Source of the DNA: Siphonobacter aquaeclarae
GTDB lineage: Bacteria > Bacteroidota > Bacteroidia > Cytophagales > Spirosomataceae
DNA length: 64,000 nucleotides
Direction of reading: 5' to 3'
Assembly (NCBI RefSeq): GCF_900103285.1
Contig: NZ_FNGS01000012.1
Coordinates: forward strand, 62,001 to 126,000
The position numbers and the translations under genes are program-made. Positions 32,844 to 41,738 of the stretch are shown in pieces. Positions within the stretch are counted from its first letter, which is position 1. Every line of letters begins with the position of its first letter. Below the pieces are notes generated by a model that was not told where the DNA came from, did no database searches, and saw only the letters and a list, made by a program, of their open reading frames with translations.

Positions 32844-34289
32844 ATGGATGTTTCTACCTGCTTTCTCAGAAGGCTGCTGCCTTTGATAGCAATGGCATTA
32901 TTGATTGCAACGCCCTTGTATGCCAGGGAATCTCCGGCTAAACGCCCGTCCAAAACCGTTCAGATCAAGCCGCTCGTTACGTGCACCTGCGGGTATACCC
33001 TTGTATCTGTTAACCAGCGATCGGGCGAAACACGGGGCGAGTTTGTCTTTAATTCCTGCAGCGTCGATTCGCTCCGGATGGAATTATGGCTGGGGTCGAC
33101 GATGCAGATCAATAAAGTCGTAAAGCCCACCAGTGCGACCATCATTTTCGACATGCCAGCCGGCGCCGGCTCAGGTACTTATAAGCTAAAAGCGACGCCG
33201 CTGAACTGCGAGGGTACGAGCTCCAGTGTATATGAAATTTACTTTAACTATACGCCGCCTGTGCCGCCGGGAGCGATCAGCGTATCCCCCGGTGCGTATA
33301 CGTTTTCGGCGTCGAGCGGAAGCGCCTATTTCGCCATCACCAGTACAACGAGCTGGGCGGTAGCCAGCGGATCTATTCCTTCCTGGGCGTCTGTCAGTGG
33401 GGGCAGCGGCAGTGGAAATGGCTCTTTTACCGTTTCCGTGACGGCAAATACCTGGGGTGCAGCCCGGTCCGGAACACTGACACTCACCGCCTCAGGCGCT
33501 TCCTCTATTACGATTCCGATCACGCAGGTCGGGACCAACTGCTACCGGTTCGACGTCGGCGGATTTGTCGGAATAGAACCTCAGCGGCTGGATCTGACCA
33601 ATAGTGGAATCGTAAAGGTCAACCCGGCGAACGTATCTGCGCCGAAGCAAATCTGGCAGGTTGAAGACATTGGCGGCTATAAAAAGATCGCCCGGGCTTC
33701 GAATTCGAACAGTGTACTCGGTGTTGCAGGCGGCGGCTCGTCGACCGGAAGCCAGGTCGTGTTGCAAAGCTACACAGGCGGCGACCACCAGCTCTGGCAG
33801 CAGGAAAGTGTAAGCGGTTGCACGGGTTGCGTGATATTCAAACGGAAAGGCGGAGGAGGGGTAGCATTTGGCAGCCCGGAGGATTGGGGCCGGGGTTGGA
33901 GTGATACCACGATTCAGGACATTCGCCTGGTTTCTTATTCGGATGCAACGACCTACGGCGGAAACAAATGGGTATTGTCGTCGGTCACTTGCCCTACGAG
34001 CGGCGCCCGCATGGCGGCCGAAGAAGCGGTACGGCCGGAACAGCGGCTCCGGATCTCCGCTAATCCAAATGCCGGGGAGTTTAAGGTGGGATTTTTCCTG
34101 GCGCCGGGCAAAACCGCTGACCTGGGTGTAACGGATCTTTCCGGCCGGCAACTATACGGTCGTGCGGTGAAAGGAGAAGGAGAACAAACCGTCGATATAA
34201 AGCTGGCGCCAACGGTCAGCGGTATCGTTGTGGTTTCGTTGAAATCGGATGGAAAAATGCTTTCCCATCGCGTTTTAGTGGCGAAATAG
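32844..34289 (+). CDS. Secreted BACON / ricin-type lectin protein with T9SS sorting domain
   Basis: A 481-residue surface protein: signal peptide (1-28); an unnamed module at about 45-137 with cysteines C47, C49, C72 and C122; a BACON domain at about 145-229; a ricin-type beta-trefoil at about 233-390 (QIWQVE, QLWQQE and KWVL repeats); and a C-terminal T9SS sorting domain (ISANPNAGEFKVGFFLAPG ... SHRVLVAK). No catalytic motif was found, so it probably binds glycans at the cell surface. The ATG at 32844 is chosen because the signal peptide starts there; an earlier ATG at 32754 is less likely. Confidence 0.85.
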   Translation: MDVSTCFLRRLLPLIAMALLIATPLYARESPAKRPSKTVQIKPLVTCTCGYTLVSVNQRSGETRGEFVFNSCSVDSLRMELWLGSTMQINKVVKPTSATIIFDMPAGAGSGTYKLKATPLNCEGTSSSVYEIYFNYTPPVPPGAISVSPGAYTFSASSGSAYFAITSTTSWAVASGSIPSWASVSGGSGSGNGSFTVSVTANTWGAARSGTLTLTASGASSITIPITQVGTNCYRFDVGGFVGIEPQRLDLTNSGIVKVNPANVSAPKQIWQVEDIGGYKKIARASNSNSVLGVAGGGSSTGSQVVLQSYTGGDHQLWQQESVSGCTGCVIFKRKGGGGVAFGSPEDWGRGWSDTTIQDIRLVSYSDATTYGGNKWVLSSVTCPTSGARMAAEEAVRPEQRLRISANPNAGEFKVGFFLAPGKTADLGVTDLSGRQLYGRAVKGEGEQTVDIKLAPTVSGIVVVSLKSDGKMLSHRVLVAK

Positions 34290-34315
34290 AAACAGGTAAA
34301 TATTCACTTCGTGTT

Positions 34316-34345
34316 ATACCCGGCAGACTGCGGTTTGCCGGGTAT
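34316..34345 (+). terminator. Hairpin after the 481-residue lectin gene
   Basis: A 10-bp perfect stem (ATACCCGGCA with TGCCGGGTAT) with a 10-base loop. No strong T-run follows, so it may be a weak terminator or an mRNA 3' stabiliser. Confidence 0.5.
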
Positions 34346-34398
34346 ATTGCGTTGAAATAGCTGGAAAATCAAACATAATACTCTTCTCTGAAAAGGGG

Positions 34399-34711
34399 AA
34401 AATAAATTGAATAATTCTATTTTATTATTAGAAGTTAACCTGCATATTGCTGCCTTCAATTAAACGGACAAGCCAACCGCCTTCGGCCGAATCATGTTGA
34501 TTTATGAACGACCGTAACCAACCCTGAATGAAATCAAGTACTACTTCTTTCGCAGCGTAGTCTGCATCCGCCCAACCTGCTCGTCTTCTTTCTCTGATGA
34601 TTTGGACAATTTTCGTCTGAATCCGGTGTGTATTGGCCTTTTTTTTCTGTACCGGTGGTTTTATTTGTCAGACCTTTCGGCACACAACTTTTCACTATAA
34701 ATAACTCGCGT
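34399..34711 (+). promoter_or_regulatory. Leader C: AT-rich promoter region with 10-codon upstream ORF
   Basis: The AAAATAAATTG block (34399) and the motif ACCGTAACCAACCCTGAATG (34511-34530) match leader A nearly base for base, at about the same spacing (118 and 122 bases). The ATG at 34528 opens MKSSTTSFAA, ending at 34560. About 150 further bases without a recognised gene lie before the coding start. Confidence 0.5.
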
Positions 34712-37444
34712 ATGTCTGGTATTAAGCATATGTCATTGCTGATTAATCGTATATTTTTTGTCTTTTTTTTGCTGACGTCTTTTGACAGTATAAGTCAGGA
34801 AATAAACTGGCCGAGTACCATTCCGACAGGTAGCGGCGCCCAACAACCTATTAACAAGGTGTTTCAACGAGATGCTTCCGGCAAAGCAACGGTGAAATTT
34901 GTTGTATCTGCCGGATCTGCTGTCACGACCGTGAAAGTCCGTTTTAAGCAGTATGCAATAACCGGTTCCGATGGGTCTACGTATTCTCTTGGAGGGAGCT
35001 ATATAGATCCCAGACCGGGTTCGGCTTCATTGGCGGGTGACGGTGCATTGAACTTCGGCTCCAGCCCGTTTCAGGGGCTGGGCTCAAATACGGTAGTTAC
35101 CTATCAGCTGGATATTAAAGGCGGTATGTACCGGATGGAGGCAATCATCAACGGGACACAGAAAGAAGTAGATTTCGGAGTGGGAGAAGTACTGGTCATT
35201 GCGGGTCAGTCAAATGCTGCCGGGTATGTACATGACGGCTTCGACAAAAGCCTGGGTTACGGAAATGTGAAGTTTGTACATTTTAATAATACAAAGACTG
35301 ACTTCGAAGACGGAGATCCGAAAAATAACGATAAGTATTTTCCATGGTTCTGGTGCCGATTGGGTACTAAACTGGCTCAGAATCTTCAGGTTCCGGTAGC
35401 ATTTTATCAGACAGCGTGGAGCAATTCGAGCGTTGCCGACTGGCGCAAAAGTGCATATGAAGGCCAATCAGTACAGTTTTCACAAACAGGACAACCTTAC
35501 AAGAACTTCAAATCGGTTATCACTGACGTCCGGGGGAAAGTGGGCCTTCGCGGAGTATTGTGGCAGCAGGGTGAAAGAGACAACACCCAAAATGCCGGGG
35601 GGGTTATGCAGCAAACAGGCATTTTAGGTTATGACCAGAATCTGGCAGATCTGATTGTCAAGAGCCGTTCGGATATGGGTTGGACTGGTTTTGCGTGGGT
35701 CATTGCGCAGGCATCGATGAATTCGGGAATTTCAGATCCGGGAGGCATTGTTGCAGCGCAGCAGCGTGTCATTGGCCACACCGACGCGGGCGGGACGGTA
35801 CTCAAAGATTACGGAGATCCCCGGAAATCAGCACGAAATGGAGCGGATACAGTAAGCTCTCGCTTCAAGGGTCCGTATACCGACGAGATTCTTGGTTCGG
35901 CTCGCAGAAGTGGCGGCGGTGAGCCTACGCACTTCAGTACCAGCGCACTTTCCGGCACAAATTGTGGTCAATGTCAGGCGGCGGACAAATGGTTCACGGC
36001 CCTGACTCAACTGTCTTCCTATAACAACCGAAACTTTTTCGGTAATTCTGCTCCCGCCCTGAATACCCAGGTGACAGAGGGACCGACCGGTCTTTCCGAA
36101 TGCAATTGCGGATTTTCACTTCTTTCTGCCAGTCAGGTATCGGGACAGATGTCAGGTCAGTTTACGTTCCATTCCTGTAATGCCTTCAAAGTGAGATGGA
36201 CATTGCTGGACGGGACAACGGAGAAGGCCTCGGCGGAACTGGAACCAGGTGGGCCTACCGAAACATTTTCCATCCCTGCGTCTGTCAACTCCGGCAATTA
36301 CACGCTTCGCGTCGTTCCGGTAAGTTGTACCGGAAACAGCTCCAGTGTCTATGAAAAGCCATTTTCTTATACCAAGCCCGGTACTATAAGCTGGTATGTG
36401 AACGTAACGCCTTACCCGCTTTCCGTACCTGCGTCGGGCGGTACGTATTATATATCTGTCAACAGCAATACCAACTGGTGGATGACGGGTACTCCGGCAG
36501 CCTGGTCTTCGTTCTCAAATACCAGCGGCAGCGGTATCGGAACCATCACGGTAACCGTACAGCCGAATACGACGACCAGCAGCCGGTCGGTAACCATGAT
36601 GATCAATGCCGACAATGTCGCGGCGCAGCCCTACACCGTTTCCCAGGCGGCAGCTTCATCCGGATCCGGCACCTGCTACTACTTCGAACTCGCCAACTAC
36701 CACTATACCAGCGGGGTCACGAAACAAGCGATGGAGGTCAACGGGCAGGGAGTGGTCAAGATTCAGGACTTCAACACCTCGTCTTCTTCGCAGATATGGC
36801 GCGTTGAATCGGTTGGCGCATACAAGAAGATTTCGCGTGCATCGGATGCCAACTCGGTTTTAGGCGTGTCTGGCGGGCAGAGCAATATCGGCGATCAGGT
36901 GGTATTGCAGCCGTATTCCGGCGCTGATTATCAGTTGTGGGAAGAGGAAGCATCGTCATCCGTAACCACCAACTGCGCAGGATGTGTGATTTACAAGCAC
37001 AAGGCGAATGGAAACGTGGCATTCGGCAGTCCGCTGGGCAACTGGGGCGACGGCGACGCATCGGCTTCTGTCAACGACATCCGCCTGGTTTCGAAATCCG
37101 ACGCTTACATCTACGGAAACTTCAAGTGGTTCCGTACGCAGGTGGCATGCCCGGGCGGTGGCCGCGTTTCAGCCGAAGAAATCACCCAACCCGAATCCCG
37201 ACTGGCTGTTTCGTCCAATCCGAATGCCGGTGAATTCCGGGTCCGCTTCTTCCTGGCACCGGGACGGAAGGGAGACCTGGGCGTCACGGATCTGACCGGC
37301 CGCGTCGTCTACCAGCGCGCGGTAACGGGCGAGGGGGAACAAACGGTTGACGTTAAACTCGCTCCGTCTGTATCGGGTACGGTGATCGTTTCACTGAAGA
37401 CAGAGAAGGGGGTATTGTCAGAGCGGGTATTGGTGACGCGCTGA
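34712..37444 (+). CDS. Sialate O-acetylesterase-like / BACON / ricin lectin multidomain protein (T9SS)
   Basis: A 910-residue surface protein. After a signal peptide comes an SGNH-type esterase domain of the sialate O-acetylesterase (SASA) group: IAGQSNAAG with Ser167, VLWQQGERD (W284 to D290), and EPTHFST as the likely catalytic His block. The same unnamed four-cysteine module as in the previous protein follows (C464, C466, C489, C539), then BACON (about 560-645), ricin-type lectin (about 650-825) and a T9SS sorting domain. It would remove acetyl groups from glycans while bound through its lectin. ATGs at 34712 and 34730 are both possible starts. Confidence 0.85.
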   Translation: MSGIKHMSLLINRIFFVFFLLTSFDSISQEINWPSTIPTGSGAQQPINKVFQRDASGKATVKFVVSAGSAVTTVKVRFKQYAITGSDGSTYSLGGSYIDPRPGSASLAGDGALNFGSSPFQGLGSNTVVTYQLDIKGGMYRMEAIINGTQKEVDFGVGEVLVIAGQSNAAGYVHDGFDKSLGYGNVKFVHFNNTKTDFEDGDPKNNDKYFPWFWCRLGTKLAQNLQVPVAFYQTAWSNSSVADWRKSAYEGQSVQFSQTGQPYKNFKSVITDVRGKVGLRGVLWQQGERDNTQNAGGVMQQTGILGYDQNLADLIVKSRSDMGWTGFAWVIAQASMNSGISDPGGIVAAQQRVIGHTDAGGTVLKDYGDPRKSARNGADTVSSRFKGPYTDEILGSARRSGGGEPTHFSTSALSGTNCGQCQAADKWFTALTQLSSYNNRNFFGNSAPALNTQVTEGPTGLSECNCGFSLLSASQVSGQMSGQFTFHSCNAFKVRWTLLDGTTEKASAELEPGGPTETFSIPASVNSGNYTLRVVPVSCTGNSSSVYEKPFSYTKPGTISWYVNVTPYPLSVPASGGTYYISVNSNTNWWMTGTPAAWSSFSNTSGSGIGTITVTVQPNTTTSSRSVTMMINADNVAAQPYTVSQAAASSGSGTCYYFELANYHYTSGVTKQAMEVNGQGVVKIQDFNTSSSSQIWRVESVGAYKKISRASDANSVLGVSGGQSNIGDQVVLQPYSGADYQLWEEEASSSVTTNCAGCVIYKHKANGNVAFGSPLGNWGDGDASASVNDIRLVSKSDAYIYGNFKWFRTQVACPGGGRVSAEEITQPESRLAVSSNPNAGEFRVRFFLAPGRKGDLGVTDLTGRVVYQRAVTGEGEQTVDVKLAPSVSGTVIVSLKTEKGVLSERVLVTR

Positions 37445-37462
37445 TAAATACAGATTCAAGGG

Positions 37463-37496
37463 AAGGCCTGCTTCGGATCGTTCCGAAGCAGGCCTT
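37463..37496 (+). terminator. Strong terminator after the esterase-lectin gene
   Basis: A 15-bp perfect stem (37463-37477 with 37482-37496), a TCGT loop and a T-run. Confidence 0.9.
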
Positions 37497-37592
37497 TTTT
37501 TGTTAAAAAATAATACTATATGCTTATAGAATTGTTTGCATTCTTCGCAAATTGGCAGTGCTATTTTTTGTTTCTCCAACCAAATATCTCCC

Positions 37593-39512
37593 ATGTCTAC
37601 CTCTACTTTATTCTTTCGCATTGCTGTCATTGCGCACATCCTCGTGGGTTTGAGTGTTTCCGATCTCCGGGCACAAAACCCGAGCTTTGTTGAATCGACC
37701 CCTTCCGTTTTCAATTTCACCGCCGGCGGTTCAGGAGCGCAGGCGAGAAATGTTGCTTTTAAACTGGATGAATTCCGATCTGTAAAAGATTACGGAGCGA
37801 CAGGAGATGGCTCAACGGATGACACCCAGGCGATTCGGGTTGCTATCGCAACCGGCGCCTCTTTGTATTTCCCTCCGGGAACGTATAACATCAGTGGCCC
37901 GCTTCGTCCGAAAGACAATCAAAAACTCCTGGGCGCAGGATGGAACAGTATTCTTTCTCTGCAGCACGATGATTCTTCCGGGGTTATGGCAGACGGAAGG
38001 ACCAATATCGGTATTCACCAACTGAAGATTGATGGGAACGGGAAGAAGTTGACCGAAGGAATCCGGTTGACGAATTGCCGCTATTCGGTCATTTCGGATG
38101 TATGGATTACCAATATGGGGACGGTTAACCCATCAAGTCCTACGAACGACAATACTACCGGTGGAGTAGGGATTCTGCTCGTCAGTATCGGGGGCGAATG
38201 TGCATGGATTACCGTCGAACGTTGCCGGGTCGATCATATCGCAGCAGGTGGTAACTACAAAGGAGACGGTATAGAAGTAGCGGATTATGATGCGGATTCT
38301 GCTACTGTTCACGATGTTGTGGTTCGAAACTGCCGTGTTTCAACAGTCGGCAGGCATTGCTATACAGCGGGCGGGAATATGCCCCAGAAACCCTATGCCA
38401 TTCTCTTTGAAAACTGCTACGGCGAAAAATCCGCGCTCGATTGGCTCGACGTCGAGGATGCGCAAAGCGTCCGGGTTGTAAACGGTATCGCCAAGCGATG
38501 CGGTAACGACCAGACGTACTTTAATCCTGCTTCCGCCTATGGCGCCAACTATGGTTTGCTGGCAGCCATCGCCGTCGGCAATGCAAGCGGAAAAGTAGAA
38601 GTATCCGGCTTTTCGGCAGACTCCTGTTACCTCGGATGGACGGCCGGAGGAAGTACTTCGGTGGAGCTCGATCATGTCACGATTACCAATTCCACACGTG
38701 CGGACTATGCGCTGACGCTGGCCAATCACCCGACTACGATTACGATCCGGAACAGCGCTTTTCTGACTCCGGGAAAAACGGAGGTTTTTTATTACGATGG
38801 CTCAGGCTCCACGACGCCCAAGCTTTTTTCTAATGTTGTCTTTGCCTCACCCGTGAGGATGAGCACATCCGCAAATGTAAGATTCGACCTTTGCAGGTTT
38901 GGGGCCGGCATTATTTTTCAGGCAACCGGAATAAAGAACATGGAATTGAATGGATGCCTCTTTACCGATTTCCCGGGAGCCGGAGTTTCCTGGTCCGGTT
39001 ACAATAAGAAGACAGATAACCTGGTGATACAGAATTGCCGGTTTCTGGGCACAGGCCAGATGACGCACGGCGTACTGGCCATTTGGGAGTCATTATACCA
39101 TTCCAAAATTTCGGATAATGTCTTCTCCGGCTTAACCACAGCAGGTATCGGTCATGCCAATATGGCGGGTGATTCGCTGGTATTTGATTTGCTTCGCAAC
39201 CGGTTTTCAAACATGCCAACGGGGATTGAGTTGTCGCAGGCGACGAAGTACATGCGTATTTCCGGTAATAATTTCGAAAGTATCAGCAATTGGGCGATTT
39301 TGCAGACTACAATCTCATCTCCTACGTCGAATCTCGACAACCAGATAATCGAAAACATTGCAGGAGGCGGCGTCGCGAACGGGATAAAAATTGAGAACCT
39401 GACGGGCATATCCGACTACCTGATGATTCTCGGAAACAACATGCGGAAAGTGACGGGAGTTAAATACAATATCAACGCCAATGTGAACGGAATAAATACC
39501 AATAATCTCTGA
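37593..39512 (+). CDS. Pectate-lyase-superfamily beta-helix protein
   Basis: A 639-residue secreted protein: signal peptide (MSTSTLFFRIAVIAHILVGL), then the Pectate_lyase_3/glycosyl hydrolase 28-like N-terminal motif (SVKDYGATGDGSTDDTQAI, LYFPPGTYNI) and a long right-handed beta-helix with NCRV/NCYG/NCRF turn motifs. Such proteins are polysaccharide lyases, epimerases or hydrolases; the catalytic class cannot be told. Unlike the neighbouring proteins it has no obvious T9SS sorting domain. The ATG at 37593 is set by the signal peptide. Confidence 0.85.
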   Translation: MSTSTLFFRIAVIAHILVGLSVSDLRAQNPSFVESTPSVFNFTAGGSGAQARNVAFKLDEFRSVKDYGATGDGSTDDTQAIRVAIATGASLYFPPGTYNISGPLRPKDNQKLLGAGWNSILSLQHDDSSGVMADGRTNIGIHQLKIDGNGKKLTEGIRLTNCRYSVISDVWITNMGTVNPSSPTNDNTTGGVGILLVSIGGECAWITVERCRVDHIAAGGNYKGDGIEVADYDADSATVHDVVVRNCRVSTVGRHCYTAGGNMPQKPYAILFENCYGEKSALDWLDVEDAQSVRVVNGIAKRCGNDQTYFNPASAYGANYGLLAAIAVGNASGKVEVSGFSADSCYLGWTAGGSTSVELDHVTITNSTRADYALTLANHPTTITIRNSAFLTPGKTEVFYYDGSGSTTPKLFSNVVFASPVRMSTSANVRFDLCRFGAGIIFQATGIKNMELNGCLFTDFPGAGVSWSGYNKKTDNLVIQNCRFLGTGQMTHGVLAIWESLYHSKISDNVFSGLTTAGIGHANMAGDSLVFDLLRNRFSNMPTGIELSQATKYMRISGNNFESISNWAILQTTISSPTSNLDNQIIENIAGGGVANGIKIENLTGISDYLMILGNNMRKVTGVKYNINANVNGINTNNL

Positions 39513-39534
39513 AAGACAGGTAAATAGTGAAAAG

Positions 39535-39565
39535 GCCGGAATATGTACTGTTCCGGCTTTTTTTT
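39535..39565 (+). terminator. Terminator after the beta-helix gene
   Basis: A 7-bp stem (GCCGGAA with TTCCGGC), a 9-base loop and a run of eight T. Confidence 0.8.
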
Positions 39566-39692
39566 AGTACTTATTTCGAAACAGAAACCAAGTCTGGAAA
39601 AATAAGTAACTTTCGCGGAATGCGGGTTGTATTTCTGGTATGTTCCTTAATATAAACCTGAATTAATGAATTGACCTCTATTCATTGTCCCC

Positions 39693-40055
39693 ATGTTTAA
39701 AAGACCTTATTCTTTTGAAGGACGTATTCACCGGAAAGAGTACGCCATTAGTCTGATCCTCTTTTACACCGCAGTTTTCTCCCTCAGTATTGTGGCTGGC
39801 GTAGCCTGCTATTTCATGGACATACCCGTCGAAAGCTCGAAGGGAACGATTGTCATTTATACATTTCTTCTGCCTGTTTTTCCTTTTTTGTGGAGTCAAT
39901 CCTGCAAGCGTTGCCATGATGTGGGAAGCAGCGGTTGGTATCAGCTCATTCCCCTTTACTTTCTTTACCTGATTTTCAAGGACGGAGAGCCGGGAGAGAA
40001 CGGGTATGGGCCTGATCCGAAGGGGCGGTCGTATGAAGGAGTGGAGATCTTCTAA
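39693..40055 (+). CDS. DUF805 membrane protein
   Basis: A 120-residue inner-membrane protein of the DUF805/YhaH family: the N-terminal RPYSFEGRIHRKEYAISLIL is the family signature (F-x-G-R-x-x-R-x-x-Y/F), followed by three or four spans and the SCKRCHDVGSSGWYQLIP segment (R-x-H-D-x-G). The family function is unknown. The gene stands alone and ends at a two-way terminator shared with the convergent secreted-protein operon. Confidence 0.92.
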   Translation: MFKRPYSFEGRIHRKEYAISLILFYTAVFSLSIVAGVACYFMDIPVESSKGTIVIYTFLLPVFPFLWSQSCKRCHDVGSSGWYQLIPLYFLYLIFKDGEPGENGYGPDPKGRSYEGVEIF

Positions 40056-40080
40056 GTAAAGTACCTTCAGAGTAGTTTAA

Positions 40081-40116
40081 AAAAAGACCCGCTCCGTATA
40101 CGGGGCGGGTCTTTTT
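40081..40116. terminator. Bidirectional terminator
   Basis: A 12-bp perfect stem (40081-40092 with 40105-40116) extended by 4 more pairs around a TATA loop. A5 and T5 flanks make it usable from both sides, between convergent genes. Confidence 0.9.
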
Positions 40117-40123
40117 GGGCCAA

Positions 40124-41728
40124 CTATTTGCAGGATTTGGAATAGTCGACAAGTAGTTGCCGGTAGGTTGACAAGTCTGAAGAATCGTACTGTCCTGAAC
40201 CGACATTTTTCAGAATAGCCGGACATGTATTAAAAAAAGTTGTGAGCGATGTACGTCGTCCTGTAAAAACAGGAGGCGTATAAAAGGTATCCTGGCCGTT
40301 CCGTTTCAAAACAAAATCTTCCTGGGGATAAAATTCCCGAAAGAGTGTCAGGCCGCCTGTTGTTTCCAATTGATCGAGCAACGCATACCGTTTCGCGTTC
40401 GTAGCTCCGGAGGCATCAAATAAATCGCCGCCCCGGCCAATCTTTCCGACGAGATATGCATGACCATCGGACTCTTTTACAGACTTGATATTTTTAAGGG
40501 AAAGACGGACGGGCTTCTTCTTGTCAGCGACGTATACGAATACCGTCGGATTTTCTACATCCGTGTTGTTAAATAGGGATCCCAGTGTAATGTTACCCGA
40601 ATTGGCAGCCGATTGACCGCGCAAATCAAGGAGTTCGGGCGAATCACTGAGAACCCGGATTTTACCGGAATAAGTCTTGTTGTCTTCGTCCGTCACTTCG
40701 CCGTCGAACTCTGCGAAACGGAATGCCGTCTCCAGCTTTTTATAGGAAGGCAGCACCGGTTCAGCGGCGATAGGATCTACCTTCGTAAGGTTTTCAGATG
40801 TCTTCCGGTAAACGGTAACAGCGCGAAGCATGTTCTCCAGCTCCGGAGAATAGGACCGGCCGAGAATAGAGCGGGGTTCGGCTTCACGAATAGCGGGCAG
40901 CAGTTTCTCTGCTTCTTTTTCCTGACCCGTCAGCAGGTAGGAGGTAGCCAGGTTATACAGGGAAGCGAACCGAACCCGCTTTTGAAGATACGCATCGCCG
41001 GCATCCGTAAATTCTGTCAGCCCTTTCCAATACTTCTGAGCTTCTCCGAACAATTCGGGCCAGTTGGCTCGATCCACATCCGCGACTGCCGGGAAAACCG
41101 CTACAGACTGATTAAATTCCTTTTCATTGAAGCCGGATTTGGATGATTTTGACTTCTCAACCCGGGCAAATTGCAGTTTTGGAAAAGTGGGCCCGTAAAG
41201 ATAGGTAGCGTTAAACTCGGCGCTGAGTGCATCAAAATTTGTTTCGAGAACAAATCCTGCCAGCTTCTGAAATCCGGAACCGACAGGCACAACATACTTG
41301 ACAACTTTCGGCGTAGCATAGCGTTTGTAAATTGGCTTACCGGCTTTGTCGAGTACCTCCATGTTCGATTCGATGCCAACATAATAGCACGGCGACCGGT
41401 CGAAGGTCTTATCTACGTTATCTCCCTCCAATAATTCGAACCGGGTTACTGTATATCGGATTTCAAAATCTCCCTTCTCTGCTTTCTTCAAGCCGGGAAT
41501 GTTCAGAAGACCTTCGATATCCGTCGGCGAATAGACGCCTTTCTGAGATTTTATACTGCTTTCCACGTTGGGATGTAATACCATCGTAACATGATAGCTT
41601 TTGTACGCCGCATATTCCGGGTTGGCAGGCGTCACCGGACCACGGAGGTCCAGTTTTTGCGTATTGTCCTGAGAAAAAACAGGATATGAGAATACAAGTG
41701 CACCCGCAAGTGCCAGGATTTTTTTCAT
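40124..41728 (-). CDS. Secreted protein of unknown function
   Basis: A 534-residue protein with a signal peptide (MKKILALAGALVFSYPVFSQ). The middle contains a TPR-like stretch (FASLYNLATSYLLTGQEKEAEKLLPAI) that resembles the end of the preceding gene's product. No enzymatic motif or known domain was recognised. It starts 10 bases after the upstream gene on the same strand, so the two are one operon. No membrane span apart from the signal and no sorting domain were seen; it is probably periplasmic. Confidence 0.75.
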   Translation of the reverse strand: MKKILALAGALVFSYPVFSQDNTQKLDLRGPVTPANPEYAAYKSYHVTMVLHPNVESSIKSQKGVYSPTDIEGLLNIPGLKKAEKGDFEIRYTVTRFELLEGDNVDKTFDRSPCYYVGIESNMEVLDKAGKPIYKRYATPKVVKYVVPVGSGFQKLAGFVLETNFDALSAEFNATYLYGPTFPKLQFARVEKSKSSKSGFNEKEFNQSVAVFPAVADVDRANWPELFGEAQKYWKGLTEFTDAGDAYLQKRVRFASLYNLATSYLLTGQEKEAEKLLPAIREAEPRSILGRSYSPELENMLRAVTVYRKTSENLTKVDPIAAEPVLPSYKKLETAFRFAEFDGEVTDEDNKTYSGKIRVLSDSPELLDLRGQSAANSGNITLGSLFNNTDVENPTVFVYVADKKKPVRLSLKNIKSVKESDGHAYLVGKIGRGGDLFDASGATNAKRYALLDQLETTGGLTLFREFYPQEDFVLKRNGQDTFYTPPVFTGRRTSLTTFFNTCPAILKNVGSGQYDSSDLSTYRQLLVDYSKSCK

Positions 41729-41738
41729 AAAAGGGGAA

